A stretch of 64,000 nucleotides of DNA from the NCBI RefSeq assembly GCF_018596315.1, contig NZ_JAHEAG010000018.1, positions 62,001-126,000 on the forward strand, in the 5' to 3' direction. Below are positions 8,075-17,099 of the stretch, one piece after another (positions within the stretch are counted from its first letter, which is position 1; every line of letters starts with the position of its first letter). This DNA is from Bradyrhizobium sp. SRL28. Lineage in GTDB: Bacteria > Pseudomonadota > Alphaproteobacteria > Rhizobiales > Xanthobacteraceae. Made by a program: the position numbers and the translations under genes. The notes under the pieces are model-generated. The model did no database searches. It was not told the origin of the DNA and was given only the letters and a program-made list of their open reading frames with translations.

Positions 8075-8974
8075 ATGACAGAATCAAAACCCACCAGCGC
8101 GGGTGCGCGGATCGCGCCCGCAGGCCTGATGTTCCTCGCCATCACCTCGGTGGGCTGGGGCTTTAACTGGCCGGTCACAAAATACCTCCTGAGCGAGCTG
8201 CCGCCGCTGACCTTGCGCGGCTCGACCGGCATGATCGGCGCAGCGCTCCTGGCCGTGCTGGCGCTGGCGCGCTCCCAGAGCCTGAGGGTCGAGCGGCATT
8301 TGTGGCCGCGGCTGATGCTGGCGGCGCTGCTCAACGTCACCGGCTGGATGGTGCTGATGGGGCTGGCGCTGCTCTGGCTGCCGGCGAGCGAGGCAGCGCT
8401 GATCGCCTACACCATGCCGGTATGGGCCTCGCTTTTGGCCTGGCCGGTGCTCGGCGAGCGGCCGACGGTGCTGCGCACAGTGGCGCTGGTGATGGCGTTT
8501 GCAGGATTGGCCGCCATCATGGGCGGCAACGGCATCACGGCCACGACCGAAAAACTGCCGGGCATGATCATGGCGCTCGCCGGCGCGATGGGCTTTGCAC
8601 TCGGCACGGTGCTGGCCAAGAAGCTGCCGGTGCCGCTGCCGCCGATCCCGGCCGCCGCCTGGCAGATCGGGCTCGGATGTTTCCCGATCGTCATCATCGG
8701 TTTCGCCATCGAGACCACGCATATCGAGCAGGTGAGCCAGCTCGGCTGGTGGCTGCTGGTCTATTCCACCGCGATCCAGTTCTGCATCGCCTATGTCAGC
8801 TGGTTTGCGGCACTCGCCCGCCTGCCGGCCTCGGTGGCGGCGATCGGCACCATGGCGGTGCCTGTCATCGGCGTCGTGGCGTCGGCGATTGCGCTCGGCG
8901 AGCCGCTCGGCCTGACGCAGATCGTGGCGCTGGTTTTCACGCTGGCCGGCGTGGTGCTGGCAACGCGGTCTTAA
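8075..8974 (+). CDS. DMT/EamA-family transporter
   Basis: The 299-residue inner-membrane protein has ten predicted helices in two EamA repeats, with the first repeat beginning GLMFLAITSVGWGFNWPVTK. The family exports or exchanges small metabolites; the substrate cannot be told. I start at ATG 8075 (MTESKP); a TTG four codons earlier is possible. It is clearly paralogous to the transporter at 14198-15088: the stretches LWLPASEAALIAY and LWLNASEAAVLGT occupy the same place, as do LLAWPVLGER and LLAWPILGER. It stands alone between divergent nrdJ and the reductase-like gene downstream. Confidence 0.88.
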   Translation: MTESKPTSAGARIAPAGLMFLAITSVGWGFNWPVTKYLLSELPPLTLRGSTGMIGAALLAVLALARSQSLRVERHLWPRLMLAALLNVTGWMVLMGLALLWLPASEAALIAYTMPVWASLLAWPVLGERPTVLRTVALVMAFAGLAAIMGGNGITATTEKLPGMIMALAGAMGFALGTVLAKKLPVPLPPIPAAAWQIGLGCFPIVIIGFAIETTHIEQVSQLGWWLLVYSTAIQFCIAYVSWFAALARLPASVAAIGTMAVPVIGVVASAIALGEPLGLTQIVALVFTLAGVVLATRS

Positions 8975-9139
8975 GGCAACTCTCTCCCTTTCAGTCCCGT
9001 CCTGGCCGCCGCAGGGGGCGAAATTGCGCCCTGCTATGTGATTGTAACGCCTATCAATTCGTTGTATGCCACGGACGAAATTTCGGCCCCACCTGCCTGG
9101 ATCGGGGCATCAGAGACATCATCCCTGGAAAGAGAGAAT

Positions 9140-10201
9140 ATGGCGCGCAACATTTTGATCCTTGGGGCTTCGTATGGCTCCTTGCTGGCGACGAAGCTTT
9201 TGATGGCGGGTCACAACGTGACCCTGGTTTGCCGGAAGAAGACGGCCGACCTCATCAATCGCGACGGCACTGAAGTCCGCATCAAGCTGCGCGACGAGGC
9301 GGTGCACCGAGCGATCTTCTCGCGCGATCTGCCCGGCAAGCTGGACGCGACCACGCCCGCCGAGGTCAACCTCTCCCGTTACGACCTGGTCGGTCTTGCG
9401 ATGCAGGAGCCGCAATACACCAACCACACGATCCGCGTTCTGATGATCAAGATCGCCGCCGCAGAGCTTCCTTGCCTTTCGATCATGAACATGCCGCCGC
9501 TGCCCTATCTGAAGCGCATCCCGGCGCTGGCGGACATGGACCTGGAGGAGGCCTATACCAATGCATCGGTATGGGAGCGGTTCAAGCCGGGACTGGTGTC
9601 GCTCTGTTCGCCCGATCCGCAGGCCTTCCGTCCGCCCGAAGAGGCGGCGAACGTCCTCCATGTTGGCCTGCCCACCAACTTCAAGGCCGCGGCATTTGCC
9701 GATGAGAAACACAACAAACTGCTTCGCGAGCTGGAAGCGGACATCGATGCGGTGAAGCTGGATGGCCAGGACGTTCCGGTGAAGCTCAAGGTGTTCGATT
9801 CGCTGTTTGTCCCACTGGCGAAATGGTCGATGCTGCTGACCGGCAATTACCGCTGCATCACGCCGAACGAGCCGCAATCGATCCGCGACGCCGTGCACGG
9901 CGATCTAAAACTCTCGCAGTCGATCTATGACCATGTCGACGGCATCGCGCGGCGACTGGGGGCGGACCCGACGGATCAGGTGCCGTTCGCGAAATATGCC
10001 AAGGCGGCAGAAAGCCTTCTCAAGCCCTCATCGGCCGCTCGCGCGGTTGCCGCTGGAGCGCCTTTCATCGAGCGCGTCGACCTCCTGGTGAAGCTGATCT
10101 CGCATCAGCTCGGCGCGCCCAGTGCCGAGATCGACCGCACGGTCGAGACCGTGGATCAGAAGCTGAACGAGAAGATCGTGGCGGGCGGATCCGGCTCGTA
10201 G
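9140..10201 (+). CDS. Ketopantoate reductase-like / Rossmann-fold NAD(P) oxidoreductase
   Basis: The 353-residue protein has an N-terminal Rossmann segment, ILILGASYGSLLATKLL, and a helical C-terminal half as in the PanE/ApbA family. The nucleotide loop reads GASYGS instead of the usual GxGxxG, and the protein is longer than classical PanE (about 300), so pantothenate synthesis is not assured. The start at ATG 9140 is supported by GGAAAGAGAG upstream; the frame is open 34 codons further up without a better signal. No clear operon partner. Confidence 0.65.
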   Translation: MARNILILGASYGSLLATKLLMAGHNVTLVCRKKTADLINRDGTEVRIKLRDEAVHRAIFSRDLPGKLDATTPAEVNLSRYDLVGLAMQEPQYTNHTIRVLMIKIAAAELPCLSIMNMPPLPYLKRIPALADMDLEEAYTNASVWERFKPGLVSLCSPDPQAFRPPEEAANVLHVGLPTNFKAAAFADEKHNKLLRELEADIDAVKLDGQDVPVKLKVFDSLFVPLAKWSMLLTGNYRCITPNEPQSIRDAVHGDLKLSQSIYDHVDGIARRLGADPTDQVPFAKYAKAAESLLKPSSAARAVAAGAPFIERVDLLVKLISHQLGAPSAEIDRTVETVDQKLNEKIVAGGSGS

Positions 10202-10318
10202 TGACGGGCGCGTAAGCGCTGCTCGGGAAGGGCGCCACGGCGGATGGAGATAGGCACTACCCATTCGCCGCGGTGCCAGACGCTACGTCAAGTTCTGGGC
10301 CAGCACGCTTGACCGAAC

Positions 10319-10612
10319 TCACTCCGATCGTATCTTGTCGGAAGGATCGCGCGCACCGTGACGCACCGCGTGAATGATGATTTCAGCGTCGGTCGTCTCG
10401 TAGAAGATGAGATATGGATAAGGTGCCGTTGCGACGCGCCGAATGGTAGGGTCGTCGGTTACGGCGCCAGCCAGCGGATACTGCAGGACCAGATCGGTGA
10501 CGGCGCGAATTCAGGTATGGATGCGCGCAGCTCCCTGCGGGGAACGATCAGCGATGTAGTCCAGAATCGATGTAAGATCGGCGAGCGCGGGAAGCGTATG
10601 GCGCAGCCTCAT
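10319..10612 (-). pseudogene. ParE/RelE-family toxin interrupted by a nonsense codon
   Basis: Reading from ATG 10612 gives MRLRHTLPALADLTSILDY..., then a TGA at 10513-10511 (codon 34), then continues in the same frame with IRAVTDLVLQYPL, the TIRRVATAPYPYLIFYE core and the IIHAVRHGARDP end typical of ParE toxins. The full frame would be 97 residues, the normal length. A single C-to-T change in a CGA arginine codon would explain the stop. Its start overlaps the antitoxin stop (ATGA), the usual coupling. The toxin should be inactive unless the stop is read through or is a sequencing error. Confidence 0.8.
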
Positions 10613-10839
10613 AGGCCGTGCTTCGCCCATACGGCGCGCACCTGTTCATCTGTTGCGAATTCACCGCGCTCAGCAGCAGCCTTGGAGCGCGCAATCGCCT
10701 CGCGCTCGTCGGGGGAAAGCACAACCGGCGCAGCAAGATCGGAGCCCGCAAGCTGCATGATGGCACGTGCGATGTCGTCCTGGTCAGCCGACGGCAGGCG
10801 ACGCACCGCTTCCACGGCTTCATCGAGGAGCTTTGTCAT
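10609..10839 (-). CDS. Antitoxin of a ParE-type toxin-antitoxin module
   Basis: The 76-residue protein starts MTKLLDEAVEAVRRLP and ends FATDEQVRAVWAKHGL. The N-terminal part resembles small DNA-binding/dimerisation domains of addiction-module antitoxins; the acidic, Ala-rich C-terminus would wrap the toxin. It precedes and overlaps the toxin gene by 4 nt. A GTG two codons earlier (10845) is an alternative start. With the toxin interrupted it is now an orphan antitoxin. Confidence 0.75.
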   Translation of the reverse strand: MTKLLDEAVEAVRRLPSADQDDIARAIMQLAGSDLAAPVVLSPDEREAIARSKAAAERGEFATDEQVRAVWAKHGL

Positions 10840-10915
10840 GGCCACAATATAAGGTCGCGAAACGTCGAAGTCGAGGAGTTGGCCGCGGGCGGGCTCCCGC
10901 TCGCAGTGACAGGCC

Positions 10916-11254
10916 CTAGACGTAAACTTGCTTCACCAATTCGGGCAGGATTTCTTTGAGCCGCCGGTGACTGATGAGCGGGGTGGCGGCGATCTCGGCT
11001 AGCCGCCGTTCAATATGGGGCCATTGATTTGTCTCGCGCGGGTCGGTGTCGTCCTTGGCGAGATTGCAGGGGTAACAGGAGAGCACGCGATTGCCCCGGA
11101 TATTCTGACCTCCCTTTGAGAGCGGGATGAAATGGTCGATGCCGGCTCTGACTTTGCCGTCCCATTTGATTCTTGGGAGTCCAATGTTGCAGTAGGCGCA
11201 TCGTCCACCCCAATCCACGTAGCAGCGCTTGTAGTTCAAATTGGGCACGGTCAT
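10916..11254 (-). CDS. HNH endonuclease family protein
   Basis: The 112-residue protein has a zinc-binding CAYC pair, the HNH core around GIDHFIPLSKGG (His in the DH pair), the asparagine in RGNR, and a second SCYPCN pair. This arrangement is typical of small free-standing McrA-like HNH nucleases. Its start is supported by GGAAGAG six bases upstream. It could be a homing, restriction or phage-derived nuclease; nothing adjacent decides this, although the toxin-antitoxin remnant next to it hints at an accessory patch. Confidence 0.8.
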   Translation of the reverse strand: MTVPNLNYKRCYVDWGGRCAYCNIGLPRIKWDGKVRAGIDHFIPLSKGGQNIRGNRVLSCYPCNLAKDDTDPRETNQWPHIERRLAEIAATPLISHRRLKEILPELVKQVYV

Positions 11255-11359
11255 TGGCTCTTCCGAGAATCCTTATATCCAAGGTTTTCCTTCACCATAG
11301 ACTAACTCGGCACTCAAAACGACGCTGCTGGCGCGGAGAAGCTTGCGCCTTGTGCCGAT

Positions 11360-13594
11360 TCACCCCGTCAGCGCGCGGCGGATCATGTTGGCCAATTGAG
11401 ACTTGCGATACGGCTTGGTCAGCAGCAGCACGCCGGGATCGAGGCGGCCCTGATGCACGATGGCGTTGTCGGTATAGCCTGACGTGTAGAGCACCTTGAT
11501 GCCGGGCCGGAGCTTCAACACCTTCTCCGCCAGTTCGCGGCCGGACATGCCGCCGGGCATGATGACATCGGTGAACAGCAGATCGAACGCCTGGCCGCCT
11601 TCGATCAGGTTCAGCGCCGCTGGTCCGTTGGCGGCGCCCACCGTGCGGTAGCCGAGGCTCTGCAATTGCGCGGTGACGAAATTGCGCACCAGCGCGTCGT
11701 CTTCCACCACCATGATGGTTTCGTTGCCATGCGGCAGCGGCGCCGCCACGGCTGGTGCTGCCTCGATCTGGCCGCGGGCAGGCGGCAGATAGAGCTTGAT
11801 CGTGGTGCCGTGGCCGATCTCGCTGTAGATCCGGATGTGTCCGCCCGATTGCTTGACGAAGCCGTAGACCATGCTCAGGCCGAGGCCCGAGCCCTTGCCG
11901 ACCTCCTTGGTGGTGAAGAACGGCTCGAACACCTTGTCCAGCACCTCCTGCGACATGCCGGCGCCGTTGTCGCTGACCGCGAGCATCACATAGGGGCCGG
12001 GCTTCGAGTCCGGATTGGCCTGCGCATAGGCTTCGTCGAGTACGACGTTGCGCGTCTCCAGCAGCAGCTTGCCGCCGTTCGGCATCGCGTCGCGGGCGTT
12101 GATCGCCATGTTGAGCAGGGAGTTGGCGAGCTGCGAGGCGTCGATATGGGCGGTCGCCACTTCCTGCTCGAGGATCGAGTCGACCTCGATCTGCTCGCCG
12201 AGCGTCGGCCGAAGCAGTTTTGCGATGTCGAGCACGGTGGCGTTGATGTCGACATTGCGCGGCTGCAGCGGCTGGCGGCGGGCGAAGGCGAGCAGATGCT
12301 GGATCAGCTCGCTGCAGCGTTCCGCCGCCTGGTCGATCAATTCGGCCGTCTTCTGCAGCGCCGGTTCATGCGTGAGGCCCGCAACCAGCGTTTCGGTGGT
12401 GCCGGTGATCACCGTCAGCATGTTGTTGAAATCGTGCGCGACGCCGCCGGTGAGCTTGCCGATAGCGTCAAGTTTCTGCGATTGCAGCAGCTTGTGCTCG
12501 GTTTCGCGCGAGGCGGTGGCGTCGTGATAAACCAGCGCCGCGCCGCTGATGGCGCCCGAGCCATCGCGCAAGGGCCGGCCGCTGATCATGAGATGAACGG
12601 GCGGATTGCCGCTGACGGGGCGCACCACGATTTCGGTGGCGTCGAACGCTTCGCCGCGCAATGCCCGCGAGGCGGGCATGTCATGGACAAGCACCGGGGT
12701 GACGCCGTCGGCATGAAAAACCGTGCTGAGCGAGCGCAGCAGCTCGACCGTCATCCCCGGCCGGTAGCGCAGCATCTTCTCTGCGGCCGGGTTGGAGAGC
12801 AAAATCTCCCCCTTGGGGTCGATGACGAGCACCGCCTCCGCCATGCTGTGAAAGGTGCTCCGCAGCACGGCGGCCGAAAGCCTGAGTTCGTCATGCGCGG
12901 CGACCAGATGCTCGGTGCGCTCGGCGACCGCTGCCTCCAGCGCCTCGTTGGTGGCCTGGGTGGCGCTCAGCGAATCCTGCAGTTCCTGCCGCGAACGGCG
13001 GGTCGACACCGTCAGAACGGTGGCGAGGATCAGAATCAGCGCGACGCCGGCGAGATCGATCGCCAGCAGGATGCTTCCGTTGGTTTCGGATTCGGCGCGC
13101 CTGGCGAACAGCAGCCTGCGCTCTTCCGCCACCGCCTTTTCGAGATTGCCCGCGATCGCGGCCGTCGCCGCACGGTCCTCTTGGCTGACAAGTGCTGATA
13201 TCGCGGCGCCGTCTCCCGCTGTCCGGAGTCTGATCAACTCGCCATTGACGGCAATCTGTCGCTCCATCAGCGCCTTGGTCTCTTCGATCAGCCGCTTTTC
13301 GGTCGGGTTGTCCTTGACGGCATCGATCAGTGCGTCCAGGGCCGGCAGGATCGCGTCGCTGGCGGCGCGATATTCCGTGGCAAATACCTGATCGCCGCTG
13401 AGCGCAAAGCCCCGCGCCGCGCTTTCAGCCCGGCGCAGCAGCGGCCGCATGTCCGAGGCCTTCCCGAGTATCCCGAGCGCACGGTCGACGGAGGCCGAAT
13501 CGGACCGCGACTTGAGATCGAGACCAATCGAGGCAGCACCGATAATGAGGAGGATAGCGAGGCCAATTCCAAGGATGATACGCTGCGAGGGCAT
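11360..13594 (-). CDS. CHASE3-PAS hybrid sensor histidine kinase
   Basis: The 744-residue membrane kinase has a first helix at about 6-26 and a periplasmic CHASE3-type helical sensor to about 175. A second helix lies at about 176-197, then a coiled linker and a PAS domain from about 245. The HisKA box (KLTGGVAHDFNNMLTVI, phospho-His in AHD) is followed by an HATPase with DNGAGM and GSGLGLSMVYG boxes. A C-terminal receiver begins VVEDDALVRN, with its phospho-Asp in FTDVIMPGG. The soluble response regulator gene ends 15 nt upstream, so the two form an operon and probably a relay. The signal is unknown. Confidence 0.92.
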   Translation of the reverse strand: MPSQRIILGIGLAILLIIGAASIGLDLKSRSDSASVDRALGILGKASDMRPLLRRAESAARGFALSGDQVFATEYRAASDAILPALDALIDAVKDNPTEKRLIEETKALMERQIAVNGELIRLRTAGDGAAISALVSQEDRAATAAIAGNLEKAVAEERRLLFARRAESETNGSILLAIDLAGVALILILATVLTVSTRRSRQELQDSLSATQATNEALEAAVAERTEHLVAAHDELRLSAAVLRSTFHSMAEAVLVIDPKGEILLSNPAAEKMLRYRPGMTVELLRSLSTVFHADGVTPVLVHDMPASRALRGEAFDATEIVVRPVSGNPPVHLMISGRPLRDGSGAISGAALVYHDATASRETEHKLLQSQKLDAIGKLTGGVAHDFNNMLTVITGTTETLVAGLTHEPALQKTAELIDQAAERCSELIQHLLAFARRQPLQPRNVDINATVLDIAKLLRPTLGEQIEVDSILEQEVATAHIDASQLANSLLNMAINARDAMPNGGKLLLETRNVVLDEAYAQANPDSKPGPYVMLAVSDNGAGMSQEVLDKVFEPFFTTKEVGKGSGLGLSMVYGFVKQSGGHIRIYSEIGHGTTIKLYLPPARGQIEAAPAVAAPLPHGNETIMVVEDDALVRNFVTAQLQSLGYRTVGAANGPAALNLIEGGQAFDLLFTDVIMPGGMSGRELAEKVLKLRPGIKVLYTSGYTDNAIVHQGRLDPGVLLLTKPYRKSQLANMIRRALTG

Positions 13595-13609
13595 TGCCAG
13601 TTGCTTACT

Positions 13610-14017
13610 TCACTTTTTCGAGTGGCGCGCGGTGGCTTTCGGTGTGGTGATGCACTGATTGACCGAGGTCAACAGCGCGTCCGGCGTGAAGGGCTTGCGC
13701 AGGCAGCATGCCGCGCCGAGTTCGATGGTCATCCGCAGGAAATCTGGCGCGCGTTCGGCGTTGGCGAAGGCGTAGCCCGACATCGCGATGATCGGTATGT
13801 GCGGCTTGCGCTCGTAAAACATCCGGATCGATTCGAAGCCGCGCATATGCGGCATGAATACGTCGATCAGCATGACGTCGAAATCGGAGGCTTCGAGTGC
13901 GCGCATTCCCGCTTCACCACCGTCGGCAACGGTGACCTCGAAACCCTTGCGCGTCAGACAGACCTCGATGGCAACGCTCACCATCGGGTCGTCATCGACC
14001 ACGAGAACGCGCGGCAC
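13610..14017 (-). CDS. Single-domain response regulator
   Basis: The 135-residue CheY-like receiver has the acidic pocket VVDDDP, phospho-acceptor Asp in MLIDVFMPH, the Thr/Ser switch in AMSGYA and the lysine in LRKPF. There is no output domain. I choose the GTG at 14017 because AGAAGGAA stands five bases upstream and the protein then begins directly with the receiver; a longer frame to 14116 has no such signal. It is cotranscribed with the hybrid kinase downstream. Confidence 0.85.
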   Translation of the reverse strand: MPRVLVVDDDPMVSVAIEVCLTRKGFEVTVADGGEAGMRALEASDFDVMLIDVFMPHMRGFESIRMFYERKPHIPIIAMSGYAFANAERAPDFLRMTIELGAACCLRKPFTPDALLTSVNQCITTPKATARHSKK

Positions 14018-14197
14018 GATGATTCCTTCTTCCTCGGGCGGCGGCCAGATGACCGGCACATCCCATGTGACGATTAAGTCGAAACGCCGACAGGTCGTCT
14101 GTATGCTAGAGTGCACATAAAAGTTGTTGAGGGCAATTCCGTTTCGCTATGTCAGAACGAGAGCAAATGTACCTCCGGTTCCGGATCTAAGCCTGCC

Positions 14198-15088
14198 ATG
14201 TCCCCGATCAATCGCGCGGGGCGGCTGTCGCCGCTCGGGCTTATCGTGCTTGCCGTTGCATCGGTCGGGTGGGGCCTCAACTTTCCCATCATGAAACACT
14301 TGCTGACGGAATGGCCGCCATTGTCCTCGCGCGGGCTGTGCGGTATCGCCGGCGCCGCGGCGCTGGCGCTGTTTGCGCTCGCGCGGCGGCAGAAATTGAG
14401 CGTGCCGCGGCCGATGTGGCTGCGGTTGCTGCTGGTCTCGATGCTGACGATCGGCGGCTGGGTCGCGTTCATGGGGCTGGCGCTGTTGTGGCTCAATGCC
14501 AGCGAGGCCGCGGTGCTCGGCACATCGATCCCGGTCTGGGTGGCGCTTCTGGCATGGCCGATCCTGGGGGAGCGGCTGTCGCCGCTGCGCGCCGTCGCGC
14601 TGACGGTCGCGCTCGCCGGCATCGCCGTGCTGATCGGCGGCAACGGCCTCGAGGCCAGCGTCGAGAAGTTGCCGGGCATCGCGTGTGCGCTGGCTGGCGC
14701 GGTATGCGTCGGCCTCGGCACCGTGCTGACCAAGCATTTCCCGCTGGCGATGCCGTCGCTGTCGCTGGCCGCTTGGCAGGTCGGGCTCGGCTGCCTGCCG
14801 ATCGCGATCGTTGGGCTTGCGGTCGAGCAGCCGCAACTGGCTGCGCTGTCACACGTCGGCTGGGTGTCGCTGCTCTATATGACGCTGATCGCGTTCTGCC
14901 TTTGCTACGTGTGCTGGTTTGCCGCGCTGGAACGGCTTCCGGCGGCGACGGCCTCGATCGGAACCTTGCTCGTTCCCGTCGTCGGGGTGCTTGCGGCCGC
15001 AGTGATGCTGCATGAGCCGCTCGGCCTGCGCGAGATCGCGGCGCTGGTGTTCACGCTGGGCGGCGTTGCGGTGGCGCTGCGCTCGTAA
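14198..15088 (+). CDS. DMT/EamA-family transporter, paralogue of the 8075 gene
   Basis: The 296-residue protein has ten hydrophobic helices in two EamA halves, starting near LGLIVLAVASVGWGLNFPIMK. Similarity to the transporter at 8075-8974 runs through the whole length, including GLALLWLNASEA and the C-terminal EPLGLREIAALVFTLGG. I use ATG 14198; the frame is open back to a GTG at 14111, but the added sequence is not membrane-like. It is divergent from the response regulator and ends at a strong shared terminator. Substrate unknown. Confidence 0.87.
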   Translation: MSPINRAGRLSPLGLIVLAVASVGWGLNFPIMKHLLTEWPPLSSRGLCGIAGAAALALFALARRQKLSVPRPMWLRLLLVSMLTIGGWVAFMGLALLWLNASEAAVLGTSIPVWVALLAWPILGERLSPLRAVALTVALAGIAVLIGGNGLEASVEKLPGIACALAGAVCVGLGTVLTKHFPLAMPSLSLAAWQVGLGCLPIAIVGLAVEQPQLAALSHVGWVSLLYMTLIAFCLCYVCWFAALERLPAATASIGTLLVPVVGVLAAAVMLHEPLGLREIAALVFTLGGVAVALRS

Positions 15089-15101
15089 TCTTGCAACGAA
15101 A

Positions 15102-15131
15102 AGGGGCGGCGCACCGTAATGCGCCGCCCCT
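15102..15131. terminator. Bidirectional terminator hairpin
   Basis: A 12-bp perfect stem, AGGGGCGGCGCA and TGCGCCGCCCCT with a 6-nt loop, stands between the convergent DMT transporter and BA14K genes. An AAAA run on its left gives a T-run for the minus-strand gene. Confidence 0.8.
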
Positions 15132-15149
15132 CGAACTTACGATATCATG

Positions 15150-15842
15150 TTATTGCGCGGGGCAGGGGTGCCGCTGGCCGTCATAGCCGAGATAGGTTCC
15201 TGACGCCGGATCGTAGGATTTGTACCGCTGCATGCAGTACGCCACGGCATCATCGCCGGCCGGGGGCGCTGCGGCGACCACGCTGTCGTCGTAATACCCA
15301 TACGAGTCGTCATAGTAGGGGCTGCCGTAATAGCCATAGGTCGAGCCGATGCCAACGCCGACCGCGACACCCGGCCAGAAGCCGCCGTGACGGTGCCGAT
15401 GATAATGGCGATAGCCGCCGCCCTGCCAGCCGCCGCCCGCGACGGCTCCTCCGCCGACGACGGGTCCGGGCCGGACTACGCCGGGTCTGCCTACACCAGG
15501 GGTGCCTGCAATGGCGCCAGGCCTAAAGCCGCCACCACCGCCGGGCGCAACGGCCATGCCGCCGCCTCTAACGCCGCCACCGCCGCCGGGTGCAACGGCC
15601 ATGCCGCCACCTCTAAAGCCGCCGCCACCGCCGCCGATAGCCGCGCCGCCACCACCGCCTCTAAAGCCACCGCCACCGCCCATAGCTGCGCCGCCACCGC
15701 CGCCGCCGCCGGCCCTGGCACCGCCGCCACCGGCCACCGCGCCGCCTCTATCCTGCGCCTGGACGGCGCTGATACCCGGCGCGACCAACGGCAACACAAG
15801 CGCAATCGCCGCCGCTGTACTCAAAACTTTCAGATTGATCAT
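15150..15842 (-). CDS. Secreted glycine-rich BA14K-family protein
   Basis: The 230-residue protein has a signal peptide (MINLKVLSTAAAIALVLPLV, likely cut near VQAQ). A long Gly-rich tract of repeated GGGGGFRGGG and GGGMAVAP units occupies about residues 35-125. A His-rich patch (RHYHRHRHGG), a membrane-like GVAVGVGIG segment and Tyr-rich SPYYDDSYGYYDD follow. The end carries a BA14K motif (YCMQRYKSYDPASGTYLGYD). It is probably an envelope protein; BA14K proteins have been linked to lectin-like or immunoreactive surface activity. Start at 15842 is set by GGAG six bases upstream. Confidence 0.85.
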   Translation of the reverse strand: MINLKVLSTAAAIALVLPLVAPGISAVQAQDRGGAVAGGGGARAGGGGGGGAAMGGGGGFRGGGGGAAIGGGGGGFRGGGMAVAPGGGGGVRGGGMAVAPGGGGGFRPGAIAGTPGVGRPGVVRPGPVVGGGAVAGGGWQGGGYRHYHRHRHGGFWPGVAVGVGIGSTYGYYGSPYYDDSYGYYDDSVVAAAPPAGDDAVAYCMQRYKSYDPASGTYLGYDGQRHPCPAQ

Positions 15843-16122
15843 TGTCGACTCCATTTACGGGATATAGGCCCTAACCCGTTCAGCGGGCGGACGTTCCCGA
15901 GCCCGCGTCTTGATTGCGCGCAGGCTGAACCTGTCAGGTCGGAACTGTACGCGGAATGAACGGATTGCGCCGATTCCGCGACCATGCGCGGGCGCGATCG
16001 GGCCGTGCAAAGGGCCGGTCCGGCAGGGCTGCAACAAGGCCTGCAATATCAGCCTTTGTCTGGACAATCCGGCGCTCCGGTGGCATCAGAGCGGCACGAC
16101 ATCTCGAACCGGCCGAGCCCTC

Positions 16123-16533
16123 ATGAAGCTGTTTCTGCTGAAATTTTTCACCTGGTGGAGCGGTCAGACGTTCGGCACGCAATTGTGGACGTGGCGATTC
16201 GGCGAACTGGTCGGCCAGGACGAGCAGGGCAACAGCTACTATCGCACCAAGGGCCGCAAGATCGATCCGACGCTCGGCTTCGAGCGGCGCTGGGTGATCT
16301 ATAACGGCTATGCCGAGGCGAGCCGGGTGCCGCCATCATGGCATGGCTGGCTGCATCACACCGTCGATGTCGCCCCGACCGAAGAGAGCTACACGCCGCG
16401 GGAATGGGAAAAGGCGCATGTTCCAAACATGACCGGCACGCCTGGGGCCTATCGTCCCTCCGGCTCGACGCTCGCCAGTGGCCGCCGTCCCAAGGCGACC
16501 GGCGACTACCAGGCCTGGACGCCGGGAAGCTGA
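16123..16533 (+). CDS. NDUFA12-family complex I accessory protein
   Basis: The 136-residue protein starts MKLFLLKFFTWWSGQTFGTQ and contains the family signature GRKIDPTLGFERRWVIYNG and the PSWHGWLHHTVD segment, followed by a low-complexity Pro/Thr tail. In alphaproteobacteria this protein (homologue of mitochondrial B17.2) is a supernumerary subunit or assembly factor of NADH:ubiquinone oxidoreductase at the inner membrane. It stands as a single gene, away from the nuo cluster, as usual for the family. Confidence 0.93.
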   Translation: MKLFLLKFFTWWSGQTFGTQLWTWRFGELVGQDEQGNSYYRTKGRKIDPTLGFERRWVIYNGYAEASRVPPSWHGWLHHTVDVAPTEESYTPREWEKAHVPNMTGTPGAYRPSGSTLASGRRPKATGDYQAWTPGS

Positions 16534-16587
16534 ACTCTCGATAAATTTACCCGTTTCTCGCCGCCACGGTCTTGCTGCACATTATAG

Positions 16588-16599
16588 GTGTATATACAC
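16588..16599. promoter_or_regulatory. MarR operator 1 (perfect palindrome)
   Basis: GTGTATATACAC is a perfect 12-bp palindrome within ATAGGTGTATATACAC, 7 bp before the MarR start codon. The same ATAGGTGTA-nn-TACAC pattern recurs at 17085-17099 before the next gene, so the site is probably the MarR protein's own operator, giving autoregulation. Confidence 0.65.
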
Positions 16600-16606
16600 T
16601 CATTGT

Positions 16607-17047
16607 ATGAAACAGCATTCCGATCGCGATACCGACTACATGGCCGCAGCCGGCTGTTTCTGTCTCGCGTCGCGGCAAGCCGCGCGGAAGATCACCCGGC
16701 TCTACGATTCCTATATGCAGGGTTCTGGCGTCCGTGCCACGCAGTTCACGATCCTGTCGCAACTGATGCTCCGCGGCGAAATGCCGATCGGCAAGTTGGC
16801 GAGCTTTCTCGGGATGGAGCGCACCACGCTCAGTCGCAACCTGACCCTGCTGGAAGGGAAGGGCTGGATTTCGATCAACGCCGGCGAAGATCCGCGCGCG
16901 CGCGTGATCGCCATTACCGCACCGGGGCGCGGTGTCGTTCGGCGCGGGTTTCCCTACTGGTCTAAGGCGCAGGCGCATATCGGAAAGATGCTGGGCGCGG
17001 ATGGCGAGGCCGCGTTGAAGCTTTTGAGTTCCCGAAATCTGGAGTGA
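16607..17047 (+). CDS. MarR-family transcriptional regulator
   Basis: The 146-residue protein has the winged-helix core (about residues 30-110), with recognition region LASFLGMERTTLSRNLTLLE and the wing ending in DPRARVIAITAPGR. It should be a dimeric repressor released by a small ligand. A cysteine pair near the N-terminus (GCFCLAS) could make it redox-sensitive, as in some MarR proteins; this is inference. Palindromic sites precede both this gene and the membrane-protein gene 67 nt downstream, which is probably its target. Confidence 0.88.
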   Translation: MKQHSDRDTDYMAAAGCFCLASRQAARKITRLYDSYMQGSGVRATQFTILSQLMLRGEMPIGKLASFLGMERTTLSRNLTLLEGKGWISINAGEDPRARVIAITAPGRGVVRRGFPYWSKAQAHIGKMLGADGEAALKLLSSRNLE

Positions 17048-17084
17048 GACGAACGGGACGTTGGCCGCGCTTCGTTCATCTCAA

Positions 17085-17099
17085 TAGGTGTAACTACAC
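17085..17099. promoter_or_regulatory. MarR operator 2, upstream of the membrane-protein gene
   Basis: ATAGGTGTAACTACAC matches operator 1 (16585-16599) except for the two central bases. It lies 15 bp before the start codon at 17115, overlapping the expected promoter or ribosome-binding region, as for a repressor. Confidence 0.65.

Noticed and set aside
11666-13198. 510-codon plus-strand frame opposite the hybrid histidine kinase
   Set aside because: Mirror frame of a gene with clear kinase motifs; composition Arg/Asp/His/Gly-rich without domains.
15387-15959. Ala/Pro-rich plus-strand frames opposite the glycine-rich protein
   Set aside because: They are the complement of the Gly-rich repeats; the minus-strand protein has a signal peptide and a BA14K motif.
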